From NCBI GenBank assembly GCA_027006055.1, contig JALTKX010000241.1:1-38808 (forward strand): a stretch of DNA of 38,808 nt, given 5' to 3'. Below, in pieces: positions 8,212-16,439 of the stretch; positions within the stretch are counted from its first letter, which is position 1, and each line of letters opens with the position of its first letter. The notes under the pieces were generated by a model. The model was not told where the DNA came from. It did not search any database and was given only the letters and a program-made list of their open reading frames with translations. Origin of the DNA: Calditrichia bacterium (lineage in GTDB: Bacteria; Calditrichota; Calditrichia; Calditrichales; J004). The position numbers and the translations under genes are program-made.

Positions 8212-9528
8212 ATGCAAAATGAAATTAAACACTATCTTGACCAGTTTGAACGGTTTCATAACGGTTCGGCCGGCCAGGCCGTGCATGCCCTGCGTAAAAA
8301 GGCGCTAAGGGAATTTGAACAGGAAGGTTTCCCCACCACGCGGCAGGAGGAATGGCGTTTTACCAATGTCAAGCCCCTGGCTCAAACCCCTTTTATGGTG
8401 AGCGGCGGGGCACAACTGCAACAGCCGGAAGTGGAAACGTTTTTGTTCCCCGGCTGGCAAAAACCGCTTATCGTACTGGTAAACGGCCGTTTTGACAGGG
8501 AACTCTCCCGTAACTGGCAGGATATTCCCGGCGTGGACGTTATTCCGCTGAAACAGGTGCTTGACGAGGACAAAACCCTGTTCAATGCTTATCTGACAAA
8601 AATAGTACAGGATCATGAAACCGTCTTTTCGCGGCTGAACAGCGCCTTTATGCATGACGGCGTCTGTCTGCATATCAATGACAAGGTGCGCGTTCAGGAA
8701 GAGATTCACATCGTTCATGTGATGAAGGGCGGAGAAAAACCGCTGGCCGCCTATCCGCGCAATCTGATCATTGCCGGAAAGGGTAGCGAGGCCTGCCTGA
8801 TAGAAACCTTTCATTCCTCGGGCGCCGGGGTAACCTTTACGGATATGGTCAGCGAAGTGTTTGTGGGCGAAAACGCCCGTTTAAAACATTACCGCATTCA
8901 AAATGAGTCCCCGGAAGCCTTTCATGTCAGCAATACGGCGGTCAGTCAAAAAGAGAACAGCAACTATAAATCCGTCACCTTTACCTTTGGCGGCAGGCTG
9001 GTGCGCAACAACATCAGCACGGCCCTGAACGGGCAGGGTATCGAATCCACGCTTAACGGACTTTATATGGTCCGCGACAAGCAGTTGATCGACAATCATA
9101 CCTTTATAGATCACGCCAGGGCCCATTGCGACAGCCACGAGTTGTATCGCGGTATTTTAAGGGACAGCGCCCGCGCTGTTTTCAGCGGAAAAATTCTTGT
9201 GCGTCCCGACGCGCAGAAAACAGACGCCAAGCAGAGCAATAACTGTCTGCTGCTTTCCGATGAAGCCCGGGTGGATACAAAACCCCAGTTGGAGATATAT
9301 GCCGACGACGTAAAATGTACCCACGGCGCCACCGTGGGGCAGTTGGATGAGGAAGCAGCCTTTTATCTGCGCGCCCGGGGCATCCCCCGGCACAAGGCCA
9401 CCGGCATACTCACCTATGCTTTTGCCGAAGAGATTATCGCGGCCATAGAAGTGGCGGAAGTGCGCGACGCCGTACATGCCCTGCTGGCCGACAGGCTGGG
9501 ACACGAAATAGACTTTACCGAGGTTTAA
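8212..9528 (+). CDS. sufD: Fe-S cluster assembly protein SufD
   Basis: SufD is the non-identical partner of SufB in the SufBC2D scaffold. The 438-residue length fits. The N-terminal helical part contains 'TRQEEWRFTNVKPL'. The beta-helix core and the conserved end 'SGKILVRPDAQKTDAKQ', 'NNCLLLSDEARVDTKPQLEI', 'DVKCTHGATVGQLDEEAAFY' and 'RGIPRHKATGILTYAFAEEI' are all present, including the His in 'CTHGA'. TAAGGAG lies 9 bases before the ATG. It is tightly placed between sufC (12-base gap) and the second MIP18 gene (1-base gap). Confidence 0.97.
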   Translation: MQNEIKHYLDQFERFHNGSAGQAVHALRKKALREFEQEGFPTTRQEEWRFTNVKPLAQTPFMVSGGAQLQQPEVETFLFPGWQKPLIVLVNGRFDRELSRNWQDIPGVDVIPLKQVLDEDKTLFNAYLTKIVQDHETVFSRLNSAFMHDGVCLHINDKVRVQEEIHIVHVMKGGEKPLAAYPRNLIIAGKGSEACLIETFHSSGAGVTFTDMVSEVFVGENARLKHYRIQNESPEAFHVSNTAVSQKENSNYKSVTFTFGGRLVRNNISTALNGQGIESTLNGLYMVRDKQLIDNHTFIDHARAHCDSHELYRGILRDSARAVFSGKILVRPDAQKTDAKQSNNCLLLSDEARVDTKPQLEIYADDVKCTHGATVGQLDEEAAFYLRARGIPRHKATGILTYAFAEEIIAAIEVAEVRDAVHALLADRLGHEIDFTEV

Positions 9529-9529
9529 C

Positions 9530-9847
9530 GTGACCATGGATGAACAAAAAATCACCCGGGAACAAATTGTTGACGCCCTGAAAACGGTATACGATCCGGA
9601 AATTCCGGTGGATATTTATGAACTGGGGCTGATATATGACATCAAAATAAAGGATAAAAAGGTTTTTATCCTGATGACGCTGACCACGCCCAACTGTCCC
9701 TCGGCGCAGTCGTTGCCCATGGAGGTGAAGGATCGCGTTATCCGCGTGCCGGGCGTGGAGGATGTGGAGGTGGAAATTGTATGGGACCCGCCCTGGGGCA
9801 TGGAAATGATGTCCGAGGAGGCCCGCCTGGAACTGGGGTATTTTTAA
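9530..9847 (+). CDS. sufT: MIP18-family (SufT-like) Fe-S maturation protein, second copy
   Basis: A 105-residue protein of the MIP18/DUF59 family, closest in pattern to SufT, an Fe-S maturation factor. Landmarks are 'VYDPEIPVDIYELGLIYD', 'LTTPNCPSAQSLP' with the conserved Cys, and '[13 protein letters not shown]' at the C-terminus. The GTG at 9530 is preceded by GAGG at a good distance; the ATG at 9536 is the alternative start. It lies between sufD and sufS, as SufT often does. The gene name is by family and position. Confidence 0.88.
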   Translation: MTMDEQKITREQIVDALKTVYDPEIPVDIYELGLIYDIKIKDKKVFILMTLTTPNCPSAQSLPMEVKDRVIRVPGVEDVEVEIVWDPPWGMEMMSEEARLELGYF

Positions 9848-9879
9848 AGAATGGGCCAACTTAAGAGGGGATGGCGTTT

Positions 9880-11130
9880 ATGATGCGGGAAAAAGAGATT
9901 GCCTCGCCCATGGAGCTTGTGGACGTTAAAAAAATCCGCGCGGATTTTCCGGCCTTGCATCAACAGGTGCATGGCCGTCCGCTCGTCTATCTGGATAACG
10001 CGGCCACCACGCAAAAACCGTTGGCCGTGCTGGAAGCCCTGCAAAACTATTACCGCAGGGATAACGCCAATGTACATCGCGGCCTGCATACCCTGGCGGA
10101 AAGGGCCACCGAGGCTTTTGAACAGGCCCGCGAGGCCGTTGCCCGTTTTATAAACGCGCCGAAAAGCAGCGAGCTTATATTTACCCGGGGCACAACGGAA
10201 TCCCTGAATATGCTGGCCCATTCGTATGGCCACAGCTTCCTGAAGGATGATGACGAAGTCATCGTGAGTGAAATGGAACACCACAGCAACATCGTTCCCT
10301 GGTTCCTTTTGCGGGATCGCCTGAAAATAAAGGTGCGTTTCTGGCCGGTGGAAAAGGATGGAACCCTGGATTTGGAAAAGCTGCGCAAGTTGATAAGTCC
10401 CCGAACGCGGCTAATCTCCATAAGCCACATGTCCAATGTGTTGGGCACGCATAATCCGGTAAGGGAAATAGTGAAGATCGCCCATGAACAGGGCATTCAT
10501 GTAAGCGTGGACGGGGCCCAAAGCGTTCCCTCCATGCCGGTGGATGTCCGGGAGCTCGGTTGTGACTTTCTGGCCTTTTCCGCCCATAAAATGGGCGGCC
10601 CCACGGGAATAGGCGCCCTGTGGGGCAGGGCGGAGCTGTTGAATAAAATGACCCCCTATATGGGGGGCGGCGAGATGATCGCCCATGTAACCACCTCCGG
10701 GGCGAGCTGGGCGGAAATTCCCCATAAATTCGAGGCGGGAACCCCCAATATTGCCGGGGCCATCGGTTTCGGGGCCGCCGTGCGCTATATAGAAGAGATA
10801 GGCATGTCTAAAATCCATGATTATGAGCAGGCCCTTACAGCGACCCTGCTGGAAAAAATGCGCACCGTGGAGGGACTGACGATATACGGGCCGCTGCAAA
10901 AGCGCGGGCCGGCCATTTCCTTTAAACTGGATGGCGTGCATCCTTTCGATCTTACCCAGTTCCTGGATCAACTGGGCATCGCCATCCGCGTGGGGCACCA
11001 TTGCGCCGAACCGCTTATGAACGCGCTTGGCGTTAGCGCCACAACCCGCGTTAGCCTCTATTACTATAATACCCCCGATGAAACCGACTATTTTGTGGAC
11101 GCCCTTAAAAAGGCCCGGGACTTCTTTTAA
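9880..11130 (+). CDS. sufS: Cysteine desulfurase SufS
   Basis: SufS is a PLP enzyme (group II cysteine desulfurase) that releases sulfur from cysteine as a persulfide for the SufBCD scaffold. The PLP lysine lies in 'FSAHKMGGPTGIGALWG' (Lys237 from this start) and the catalytic Cys in 'RVGHHCAEPLM' (Cys375). 'DGAQSVPSMPVDV' and 'TRGTTESLN' are standard. I chose the ATG at 9880 because GAGGGG lies 9 bases upstream; the ATG at 9871 would have it touching the start. No SufE or SufU gene is seen in the operon or elsewhere in the window. It is the last suf gene. Confidence 0.97.
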   Translation: MMREKEIASPMELVDVKKIRADFPALHQQVHGRPLVYLDNAATTQKPLAVLEALQNYYRRDNANVHRGLHTLAERATEAFEQAREAVARFINAPKSSELIFTRGTTESLNMLAHSYGHSFLKDDDEVIVSEMEHHSNIVPWFLLRDRLKIKVRFWPVEKDGTLDLEKLRKLISPRTRLISISHMSNVLGTHNPVREIVKIAHEQGIHVSVDGAQSVPSMPVDVRELGCDFLAFSAHKMGGPTGIGALWGRAELLNKMTPYMGGGEMIAHVTTSGASWAEIPHKFEAGTPNIAGAIGFGAAVRYIEEIGMSKIHDYEQALTATLLEKMRTVEGLTIYGPLQKRGPAISFKLDGVHPFDLTQFLDQLGIAIRVGHHCAEPLMNALGVSATTRVSLYYYNTPDETDYFVDALKKARDFF

Positions 11131-11150
11131 GCGCCTGTCCTTCCGATCTG

Positions 11151-11159
11151 TGTTATTAT
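11151..11159 (+). promoter_or_regulatory. Candidate extended -10 promoter before the MurF-like gene
   Basis: TGTTATTAT gives a TGn extension plus a TATTAT -10 box; no convincing -35 is present. It lies in the gap between sufS and the next gene, where a new promoter would be useful. Confidence 0.35.
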
Positions 11160-11216
11160 TGCCCACATCAAATCTATTTGATTGCTTGGGGGCGGAGGAT
11201 TAAATTACACGGCTAT

Positions 11217-12365
11217 ATGAAGGATAATGAGACCCCCAAGCTTACTCTTTTAGAAAAAAGACACTTTCTGCATCTGCGCAGGCAATTTATGAAACCCGTT
11301 ATTGGCGTGACCGGCTATCTGGGCAAAACCACGCTGATAGAGATGTTGACCACCGTTCTTTCCACACGCGGCAAGGTGCTGAAAACACCCCACGGCAAGG
11401 GAACCTGGAACAACAATCTGAAAACCCTTAAACGGCTCTCCTCCGAATTTGACTACGCCATATTTGAGTTTGATTCCTACAGTGGCAGGAATTTTGCAGG
11501 CCTTTTAAGACTGATCAAGCCCAATGTGGGGGTGGTGACCAATATTGGCGACGCCCATCTGAGTTATTTAAACGATGCCATGGCCCTGGCCCTGCAGCGT
11601 TCGGCCATGGTTAAATACCTGGCCCGGGACGGGAAGGCCGTGCTGAATCACGATGATGACCTGAGCAACGCCCTGAGCCGTTTTATCACAAAAGCACAGA
11701 TACAGCGTTTTGGGTTAAATCAGGCCGCGGATTTTTTTGCAACGGAGATGGAGCAACTGGGTCCGGAGGGCCTGCGGTTTTTACTCAATATCGAAAGAGA
11801 GGTGCATCTCCCGCTTTACAGTGTTAGCGATGTTTACGCCTTTCTGGCAACATGCGCCGTGTTGACGGGGCTCGACTTTACAATTGACGAGATTGTAAAC
11901 ACATTACAGCGGTCATTTAAAATGCCCAAGGGACGGGGCAATCTGGAACGGATAAATTCCTGTTTTTTGCTGGATGAAAGTTTCCATGGCTCCTCGCGCG
12001 CCGTTAGCAAGGCGGCCCGTTCCCTGATCAGCTTTAAGCCCCATGCCTCCCAGCTTATTTTTATTGTGGGCGATATGCATGGCACCGGGGTGAATGTGGA
12101 AGACCGCCATTTGAACATGGGACATTTTTTGGCGGCCCTGCCCTTTGATCACATGATCACACTGGGGCACTATGCCCGCTATATCGGTGACGGGGCGCGA
12201 CTGATCCCCTCGCCCCAAAGAAAGGTTAAGCATGTGGAGGATGTAAACGCGCTTTTGACATACCTTGAACAGATTTTAAAGCCCGGATCGGCCATCGCCG
12301 TTAAAGGGCTGGGCAATGTGGCCTTTCACAGAATACGAACAAAAATTGAAAATTTTAAAGGATAA
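11217..12365 (+). CDS. Mur-ligase-fold ATP-dependent ligase, MurF-like but without the N-terminal UDP-binding domain
   Basis: A 382-residue protein whose ATPase part matches Mur ligases: P-loop 'GVTGYLGKTT' (30-39), 'EFDSYSGRNFAGLLRLIKPNVG', 'TNIGDAHLSYL', and 'LLDESFHGSSRAVSKA' in place of the 'DDTYNANP' of MurF. Its end 'IAVKGLGNVAFHRI' matches the Mur C-terminal domain. Only about 25 residues precede the P-loop, so the usual UDP-substrate-binding domain is missing, as in the ligase half of cyanophycin synthetase or PgsB/CapB. The substrate is therefore probably not a standard UDP-MurNAc peptide. The ATG at 11217 is favoured; a TTG at 11178 is in frame. GGAGG lies 18 bases upstream, which is far. 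The next gene is OmpA-like, after 5 bases. Confidence 0.72.
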   Translation: MKDNETPKLTLLEKRHFLHLRRQFMKPVIGVTGYLGKTTLIEMLTTVLSTRGKVLKTPHGKGTWNNNLKTLKRLSSEFDYAIFEFDSYSGRNFAGLLRLIKPNVGVVTNIGDAHLSYLNDAMALALQRSAMVKYLARDGKAVLNHDDDLSNALSRFITKAQIQRFGLNQAADFFATEMEQLGPEGLRFLLNIEREVHLPLYSVSDVYAFLATCAVLTGLDFTIDEIVNTLQRSFKMPKGRGNLERINSCFLLDESFHGSSRAVSKAARSLISFKPHASQLIFIVGDMHGTGVNVEDRHLNMGHFLAALPFDHMITLGHYARYIGDGARLIPSPQRKVKHVEDVNALLTYLEQILKPGSAIAVKGLGNVAFHRIRTKIENFKG

Positions 12366-12370
12366 AACAG

Positions 12371-13783
12371 ATGAAAAAACTCCATATACTTTTTTTGGTC
12401 GCCTGGTCGCTGATAATGATCGCCCAGGGAGCGACGGCTCAAAGCAGCGCCAAGGACAAGTTTTTTGCCGATTATGAGGCGATAGTAAACAAAATGCAGG
12501 CGGACAATGCGGAGGTGCTTTCTCCCGGGAATTACAAAAAGGCCATAGCGCTTTTTGAAGAGGCGAACAAGGCTTACGAGGAAAAGGAAAGTACGCGGGA
12601 GATAAGGGAAATGCTGGAAGAATCGGCCGCCTATGCCCGTAAGGCCGCGGAAGTGATAAGGCTGGCCCATGTGACCCTGGAAAACGCCATAGAAGCCCGT
12701 GACGCGGCCATAGAGGCCGAAGCGGCCTTGTATGCCTCCCGGCTATGGGAAGAAGCGGAGGAGGTTTTTAACAAGGCCGCGGAGAACCTGGAGGATAATG
12801 ACGTTGAGGACGCCAGGGAATATGGCGATGAGGCGGAGCAGCTTTATCGCCAGGCGGAGCTGCTGGCCATAAAAAACGGCATCCTCGGCGAGGCGCGAAA
12901 CGCCATTGGCGTGGCCCGTGATTTAGACGCCGGGGAACTGGCCTATCATACCTTTTCGGACGCCCAAAACCTTTTGGCGCAAACGGAGAAACTTCTGGAG
13001 GGCAACCGCTATGCCCGGGAAGAAGCCATGGAAAAAGCGGAAAAGGCCGCCTACCAGGGGCGCCATGCCGCCTATCTGGCCAAAACCATTAAAAGCCTCT
13101 CGGAAAAGGAAGAGAACTGGGAAAAGCTGATACTGAAGTTCGAAGAGATTCTGACGGAAATCGGCAGCCAGTTCAATTATGTCCCCGAGTTTGATCAGGG
13201 CTTTGACAGCAGCGTAAAGAATATAACCAATTACATCATGAAGCTGAAAGAGGAAAAGAAAAAGCTGATTGCCGAAAACGGCCGTCTGCGGGAAGAGCTG
13301 AACACCGTAAAGGAAAAAGAGGCCAGTTCCAGCGCGGAATTGCAAAAAAAACTGGAACGCGAGGCGGCCATTGCAAAGATAAAAGGCTTTTTTAATACTG
13401 AGGAAGCCCGCGTTATTTATGAAGGCGACAATATCACCATCCGTCTTAAGGGGCTTACTTTTCCCTCGGGACAATACATCATCCAGCCCGAATATTTTTC
13501 CCTGCTTACAAAAGTGCAAAAGGCCCTGCGCGTGTTTCCGGAAAGCCATTATACCGTGGAAGGGCATACCGACGCCCTGGGTAATGCCCGCAAAAACAAA
13601 GATTTAAGCGATCAAAGGGCCCGTTCCGTGCGTGAATACCTGATGGCCAATATGGACCTGGATGAGAACCAGATAAGTTCCGTCGGTTATGGCGAGGAAA
13701 GACCCGTGGCGACCAATGAAACGCGGGAAGGACGCGCCAGCAATCGCCGGATCGACATCGTTATCCATCTGAATGAGGATTAA
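12371..13783 (+). CDS. Exported OmpA-family protein with long helical middle
   Basis: A 470-residue envelope protein. A signal peptide covers residues 1-23 (charged 'MKK', hydrophobic core, probable cleavage ATA|QSS). The stretch to about 340 is Ala/Glu/Lys-rich and strongly helical, probably coiled coil with repeat-like segments. The last 120 residues form an OmpA/Pal peptidoglycan-binding domain: 'YTVEGHTDALGNARKN', 'LSDQRARSVREYLM', 'VGYGEERPVATN' and 'ASNRRIDIVI'. The Asp and Arg that bind diaminopimelate are present. No beta-barrel is evident, so it may be periplasmic, spanning from envelope to wall. AAAGGA precedes the ATG by 9 bases. Cotranscription with the MurF-like ligase is likely. 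Confidence 0.87.
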   Translation: MKKLHILFLVAWSLIMIAQGATAQSSAKDKFFADYEAIVNKMQADNAEVLSPGNYKKAIALFEEANKAYEEKESTREIREMLEESAAYARKAAEVIRLAHVTLENAIEARDAAIEAEAALYASRLWEEAEEVFNKAAENLEDNDVEDAREYGDEAEQLYRQAELLAIKNGILGEARNAIGVARDLDAGELAYHTFSDAQNLLAQTEKLLEGNRYAREEAMEKAEKAAYQGRHAAYLAKTIKSLSEKEENWEKLILKFEEILTEIGSQFNYVPEFDQGFDSSVKNITNYIMKLKEEKKKLIAENGRLREELNTVKEKEASSSAELQKKLEREAAIAKIKGFFNTEEARVIYEGDNITIRLKGLTFPSGQYIIQPEYFSLLTKVQKALRVFPESHYTVEGHTDALGNARKNKDLSDQRARSVREYLMANMDLDENQISSVGYGEERPVATNETREGRASNRRIDIVIHLNED

Positions 13784-13787
13784 ACAG

Positions 13788-13833
13788 GCGGAGCGGCTTT
13801 CACATATTTTAGGAATAAACTATACTCCGCTTT
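13788..13833 (+). terminator. Weak terminator-like structure after the OmpA gene
   Basis: GCGGAG (13788-13793) pairs with CTCCGC (13825-13830), followed by TTT. The 31-base loop and short U-run make this weak. Confidence 0.25.
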
Positions 13834-13837
13834 AGAT

Positions 13838-13866
13838 TTGACGAAAAACGAAGAATCGGTTAAACT
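13838..13866 (+). promoter_or_regulatory. Candidate sigma-70-type promoter for the TPR-regulator pair
   Basis: TTGACG (13838-13843) and TAAACT (13861-13866) have an ideal 17-base spacer, in a 145-base intergenic region. The start codon at 13929 lies about 56 bases after the predicted transcript start. Confidence 0.55.
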
Positions 13867-13928
13867 TTTAAACGCCACATGGCATGGCCAGGCGGAATTT
13901 GAATCACATCAAATAAAGAAGGCACTCG

Positions 13929-15080
13929 TTGAAAGGCATTGGATTAAGAGGACAACTAAAGATTGACGGCCGGGAATTCAGCATCACTACCGGAAATGAC
14001 CCTCAAAAAAATGTAATACGCAGCGAGGTATTTGAATCCGGTAAGTACCTGTTTGGCAATGAGGATTTTTACAATATCCGGGAAGCGGCCTCCGATGACA
14101 AGCCGGATGAGGATTATCTGAAGCAGGTTACCGAAAATACCCATAAAACAACGGTAAATGAAATAAAAGTCCTCTTTCGCATCTTTGAAAAAATTAAACA
14201 ACTCCGCCAATATCTTCCGCATTACAGGCTGGGCAAGGTATTCTACACGCGTAACTTTTTGCCCGAGGCCATGGACAATTTCAAACGGGTTGTGGAGCTG
14301 AACCCCACATTCGTCAGAGGCTATCAACGCCTGGGTCAGGCCTGTTTGCAGGCCGGTAAACCGGAAGAAGCCCTGGAAGCCTTTAAAAAAGCCTATGCCC
14401 TTCATCCCGAATATCCGGATATTAACAACGCTTTGGGCGTCACCTATACCGCTCTGAATAATCTGCCGATGGCTTCCCGTTTTTTTAAGGAAAGCCTGAA
14501 GTTAAAGGAAGATTTTAAGGAAGCCAACTTCAACCTCGGCGTTGTGCTTTTCCTTTCCACCCTGGATGAAAAAAACAGCGACGACCGTGTCATTATTCCC
14601 GCCCGGTTCATGCGCTCCTATAAAGAAATTAGCAAGGACCCCCAGTACAGTTCCAAAATATGGGAGTTGCAGTTTGAGCGTACCAATGACGCCCTTAACA
14701 GCGGCAAAAGGGATGTGGTGGTCGAGAAGGTGCTGGAGCTGCAACAAAAGATTCTCTGTTTTGATGATTCCGGCGATGTGATGGACCTCTTTTTCCTTCA
14801 GTTTATGTATGGCGGGCAGGAGATCGACAACGACGGCATCCGGCATTTTACCGAAATGATCAACGAAGAGGTGGAGCAGCATCAAAACTATGCGGACTAT
14901 TGGAATGAACTGGGCATCATTCACCTGATACAGTGCCGGGAGTACTTTTTAAAAGCCCTTTCCGAATTTGAAAAATCAAAAAAGAGCGATCCTAATTTTC
15001 AGGCCGCTCAAAAAAACACCCAGCTTTTGCAGCGAGGCAAAAAAGGGTTCCTTATTTTATTACGCGCTATTCTGAAATAA
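13929..15080 (+). CDS. Tetratricopeptide-repeat protein
   Basis: A 383-residue protein without signal peptide, so probably cytoplasmic. Residues 1-80 match no family I recognise. Then come at least three TPR units: about 97-126 ('PHYRLGKVFYTRNFLPEAMDNF'), 131-160 ('YQRLGQACLQAGKPEEALEAF') and 164-193 ('NNALGVTYTALNNLPMASRFF'), with a partial fourth after 198 and another near 320-350 ('YWNELGIIHLIQCREYFLKA'). TPRs mediate protein-protein contacts; the partner is unknown. The TTG start has AAGAAGG 6 bases upstream. It sits 6 bases before the sigma-54 regulator, suggesting a shared signalling role. Confidence 0.78.
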   Translation: MKGIGLRGQLKIDGREFSITTGNDPQKNVIRSEVFESGKYLFGNEDFYNIREAASDDKPDEDYLKQVTENTHKTTVNEIKVLFRIFEKIKQLRQYLPHYRLGKVFYTRNFLPEAMDNFKRVVELNPTFVRGYQRLGQACLQAGKPEEALEAFKKAYALHPEYPDINNALGVTYTALNNLPMASRFFKESLKLKEDFKEANFNLGVVLFLSTLDEKNSDDRVIIPARFMRSYKEISKDPQYSSKIWELQFERTNDALNSGKRDVVVEKVLELQQKILCFDDSGDVMDLFFLQFMYGGQEIDNDGIRHFTEMINEEVEQHQNYADYWNELGIIHLIQCREYFLKALSEFEKSKKSDPNFQAAQKNTQLLQRGKKGFLILLRAILK

Positions 15081-15086
15081 ATCATC

Positions 15087-16436
15087 ATGGCCGCATCCGT
15101 ACTTGTCGTCGATAATGAAAAACGCATGTGCGCCCTTATCCGGGGCACGCTGGAGATGGAACCGGACCTTTCGGTTCAAACCGCGTATTCCGGCGACCAG
15201 GCCCTGTCTCTCCTTAATTCTTCTGCTTTTGACATCGTGCTTACCGATCTTAAAATGAGCCCCATGGATGGCCTGACTCTGCTTAAAAAGATAAAGGAGG
15301 ATTTCCCCGCCACGGATGTGTTGTTAATGACCGCCTATGCCTCTCAGGAAACCGCCGTGGAAGCCATGCAGTCCGGGGCGTTTGACTATCTGATTAAGCC
15401 CTTCAGCATGGATGAGCTGCTCCTGCGCATCCGGCGCATTTTGCGGCAACGCGACCTGGAAAAGGAAAACGCCCGCCTCCGGGAAAAAGAGCTGCATACC
15501 TCGGGGATGAGCGGCATTGTTGGCAAAAGCAAAAAAATGCGTCAGGTATTTGACATGATCCACCGGGTGGCTGAAAAAGAGGCCACGGTGCTTATACGCG
15601 GAGAAAGCGGCACGGGGAAGGAACTGATCGCCCGGGCCATCCATGCCCATTCGCCCCGAAAAGAGAAGCCGTGGATCGCCATCAACTGCGCCGCTCTTCC
15701 CGAAACGCTTTTGGAAAGCGAACTTTTTGGCTACGAAAAGGGGGCCTTTACCGGAGCGGTAAGCGCCAAACCCGGCTTGTTTGAAAGGGCTAACGGCGGC
15801 ACGCTGTTTCTTGATGAAATCGGCGATCTGCCCCTGAGCCTGCAATCCAAGCTGTTGCGGGTTCTACAAAACCGGGAGGTAATCCATCTTGGGGGACATA
15901 AGCCCATTCCCATCGATGTCCGTCTGATCACGGCCACACATCAGAATCTGGAGGCCATGATTGAGAAACAGACCTTTCGCGCGGACCTCTATTACCGTAT
16001 CAACCTTTTTCCCATTCGGCTGCCCGCCTTGAGGGAACGCAAGGAAGATATTCCCGAACTGATTGAATTCATTATGCGCGACTACCCGGATAAAATCATG
16101 CATCCCCGGGCAAAGCTTAAACTGATGCAATATGATTTTCCCGGTAATATCCGCGAATTGAGGAATATTATAGAACGCGCCGCCATCCTAAGCGAGAATA
16201 TGATTGAGGATGTGGACTTACCTGTCGCCGCGGCCCCCGTAAACAGGGAAACGCCATCGCCGGAAGCGGGGCGGGAACTGTTACCCGAGGAAGGGCTTGT
16301 TCTCGATGAGCATCTTGAGCGGCTTTTGCGCGAAGCGTTGCGCCGGGCGCCAAATAAGTCGGAAGCGGCCAAACTTTTGGGCATCACCCGTCGCCGGCTC
16401 TATTCCATGATGGAAAAATTTAATATGGGTAAATAA
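15087..16436 (+). CDS. NtrC-family sigma-54-dependent response regulator
   Basis: A 449-residue three-domain activator. The receiver domain (1-120) has phospho-acceptor Asp54 in '[12 protein letters not shown]' and Lys104 in 'IKPF'. The AAA+ domain (about 142-380) has Walker A 'GESGTGKE' (172-179), the sigma-54-contacting 'GAFTGA' loop (219-224) and 'FLDEIGDLP'. The C-terminal Fis-type helix-turn-helix is '[20 protein letters not shown]'. It should activate sigma-54 promoters after phosphorylation. One of the usual paired acidic residues near the N-terminus is Asn ('VVDNE'). No histidine kinase gene is in the window. Targets are unknown. Confidence 0.95.
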   Translation: MAASVLVVDNEKRMCALIRGTLEMEPDLSVQTAYSGDQALSLLNSSAFDIVLTDLKMSPMDGLTLLKKIKEDFPATDVLLMTAYASQETAVEAMQSGAFDYLIKPFSMDELLLRIRRILRQRDLEKENARLREKELHTSGMSGIVGKSKKMRQVFDMIHRVAEKEATVLIRGESGTGKELIARAIHAHSPRKEKPWIAINCAALPETLLESELFGYEKGAFTGAVSAKPGLFERANGGTLFLDEIGDLPLSLQSKLLRVLQNREVIHLGGHKPIPIDVRLITATHQNLEAMIEKQTFRADLYYRINLFPIRLPALRERKEDIPELIEFIMRDYPDKIMHPRAKLKLMQYDFPGNIRELRNIIERAAILSENMIEDVDLPVAAAPVNRETPSPEAGRELLPEEGLVLDEHLERLLREALRRAPNKSEAAKLLGITRRRLYSMMEKFNMGK

Positions 16437-16439
16437 ATC

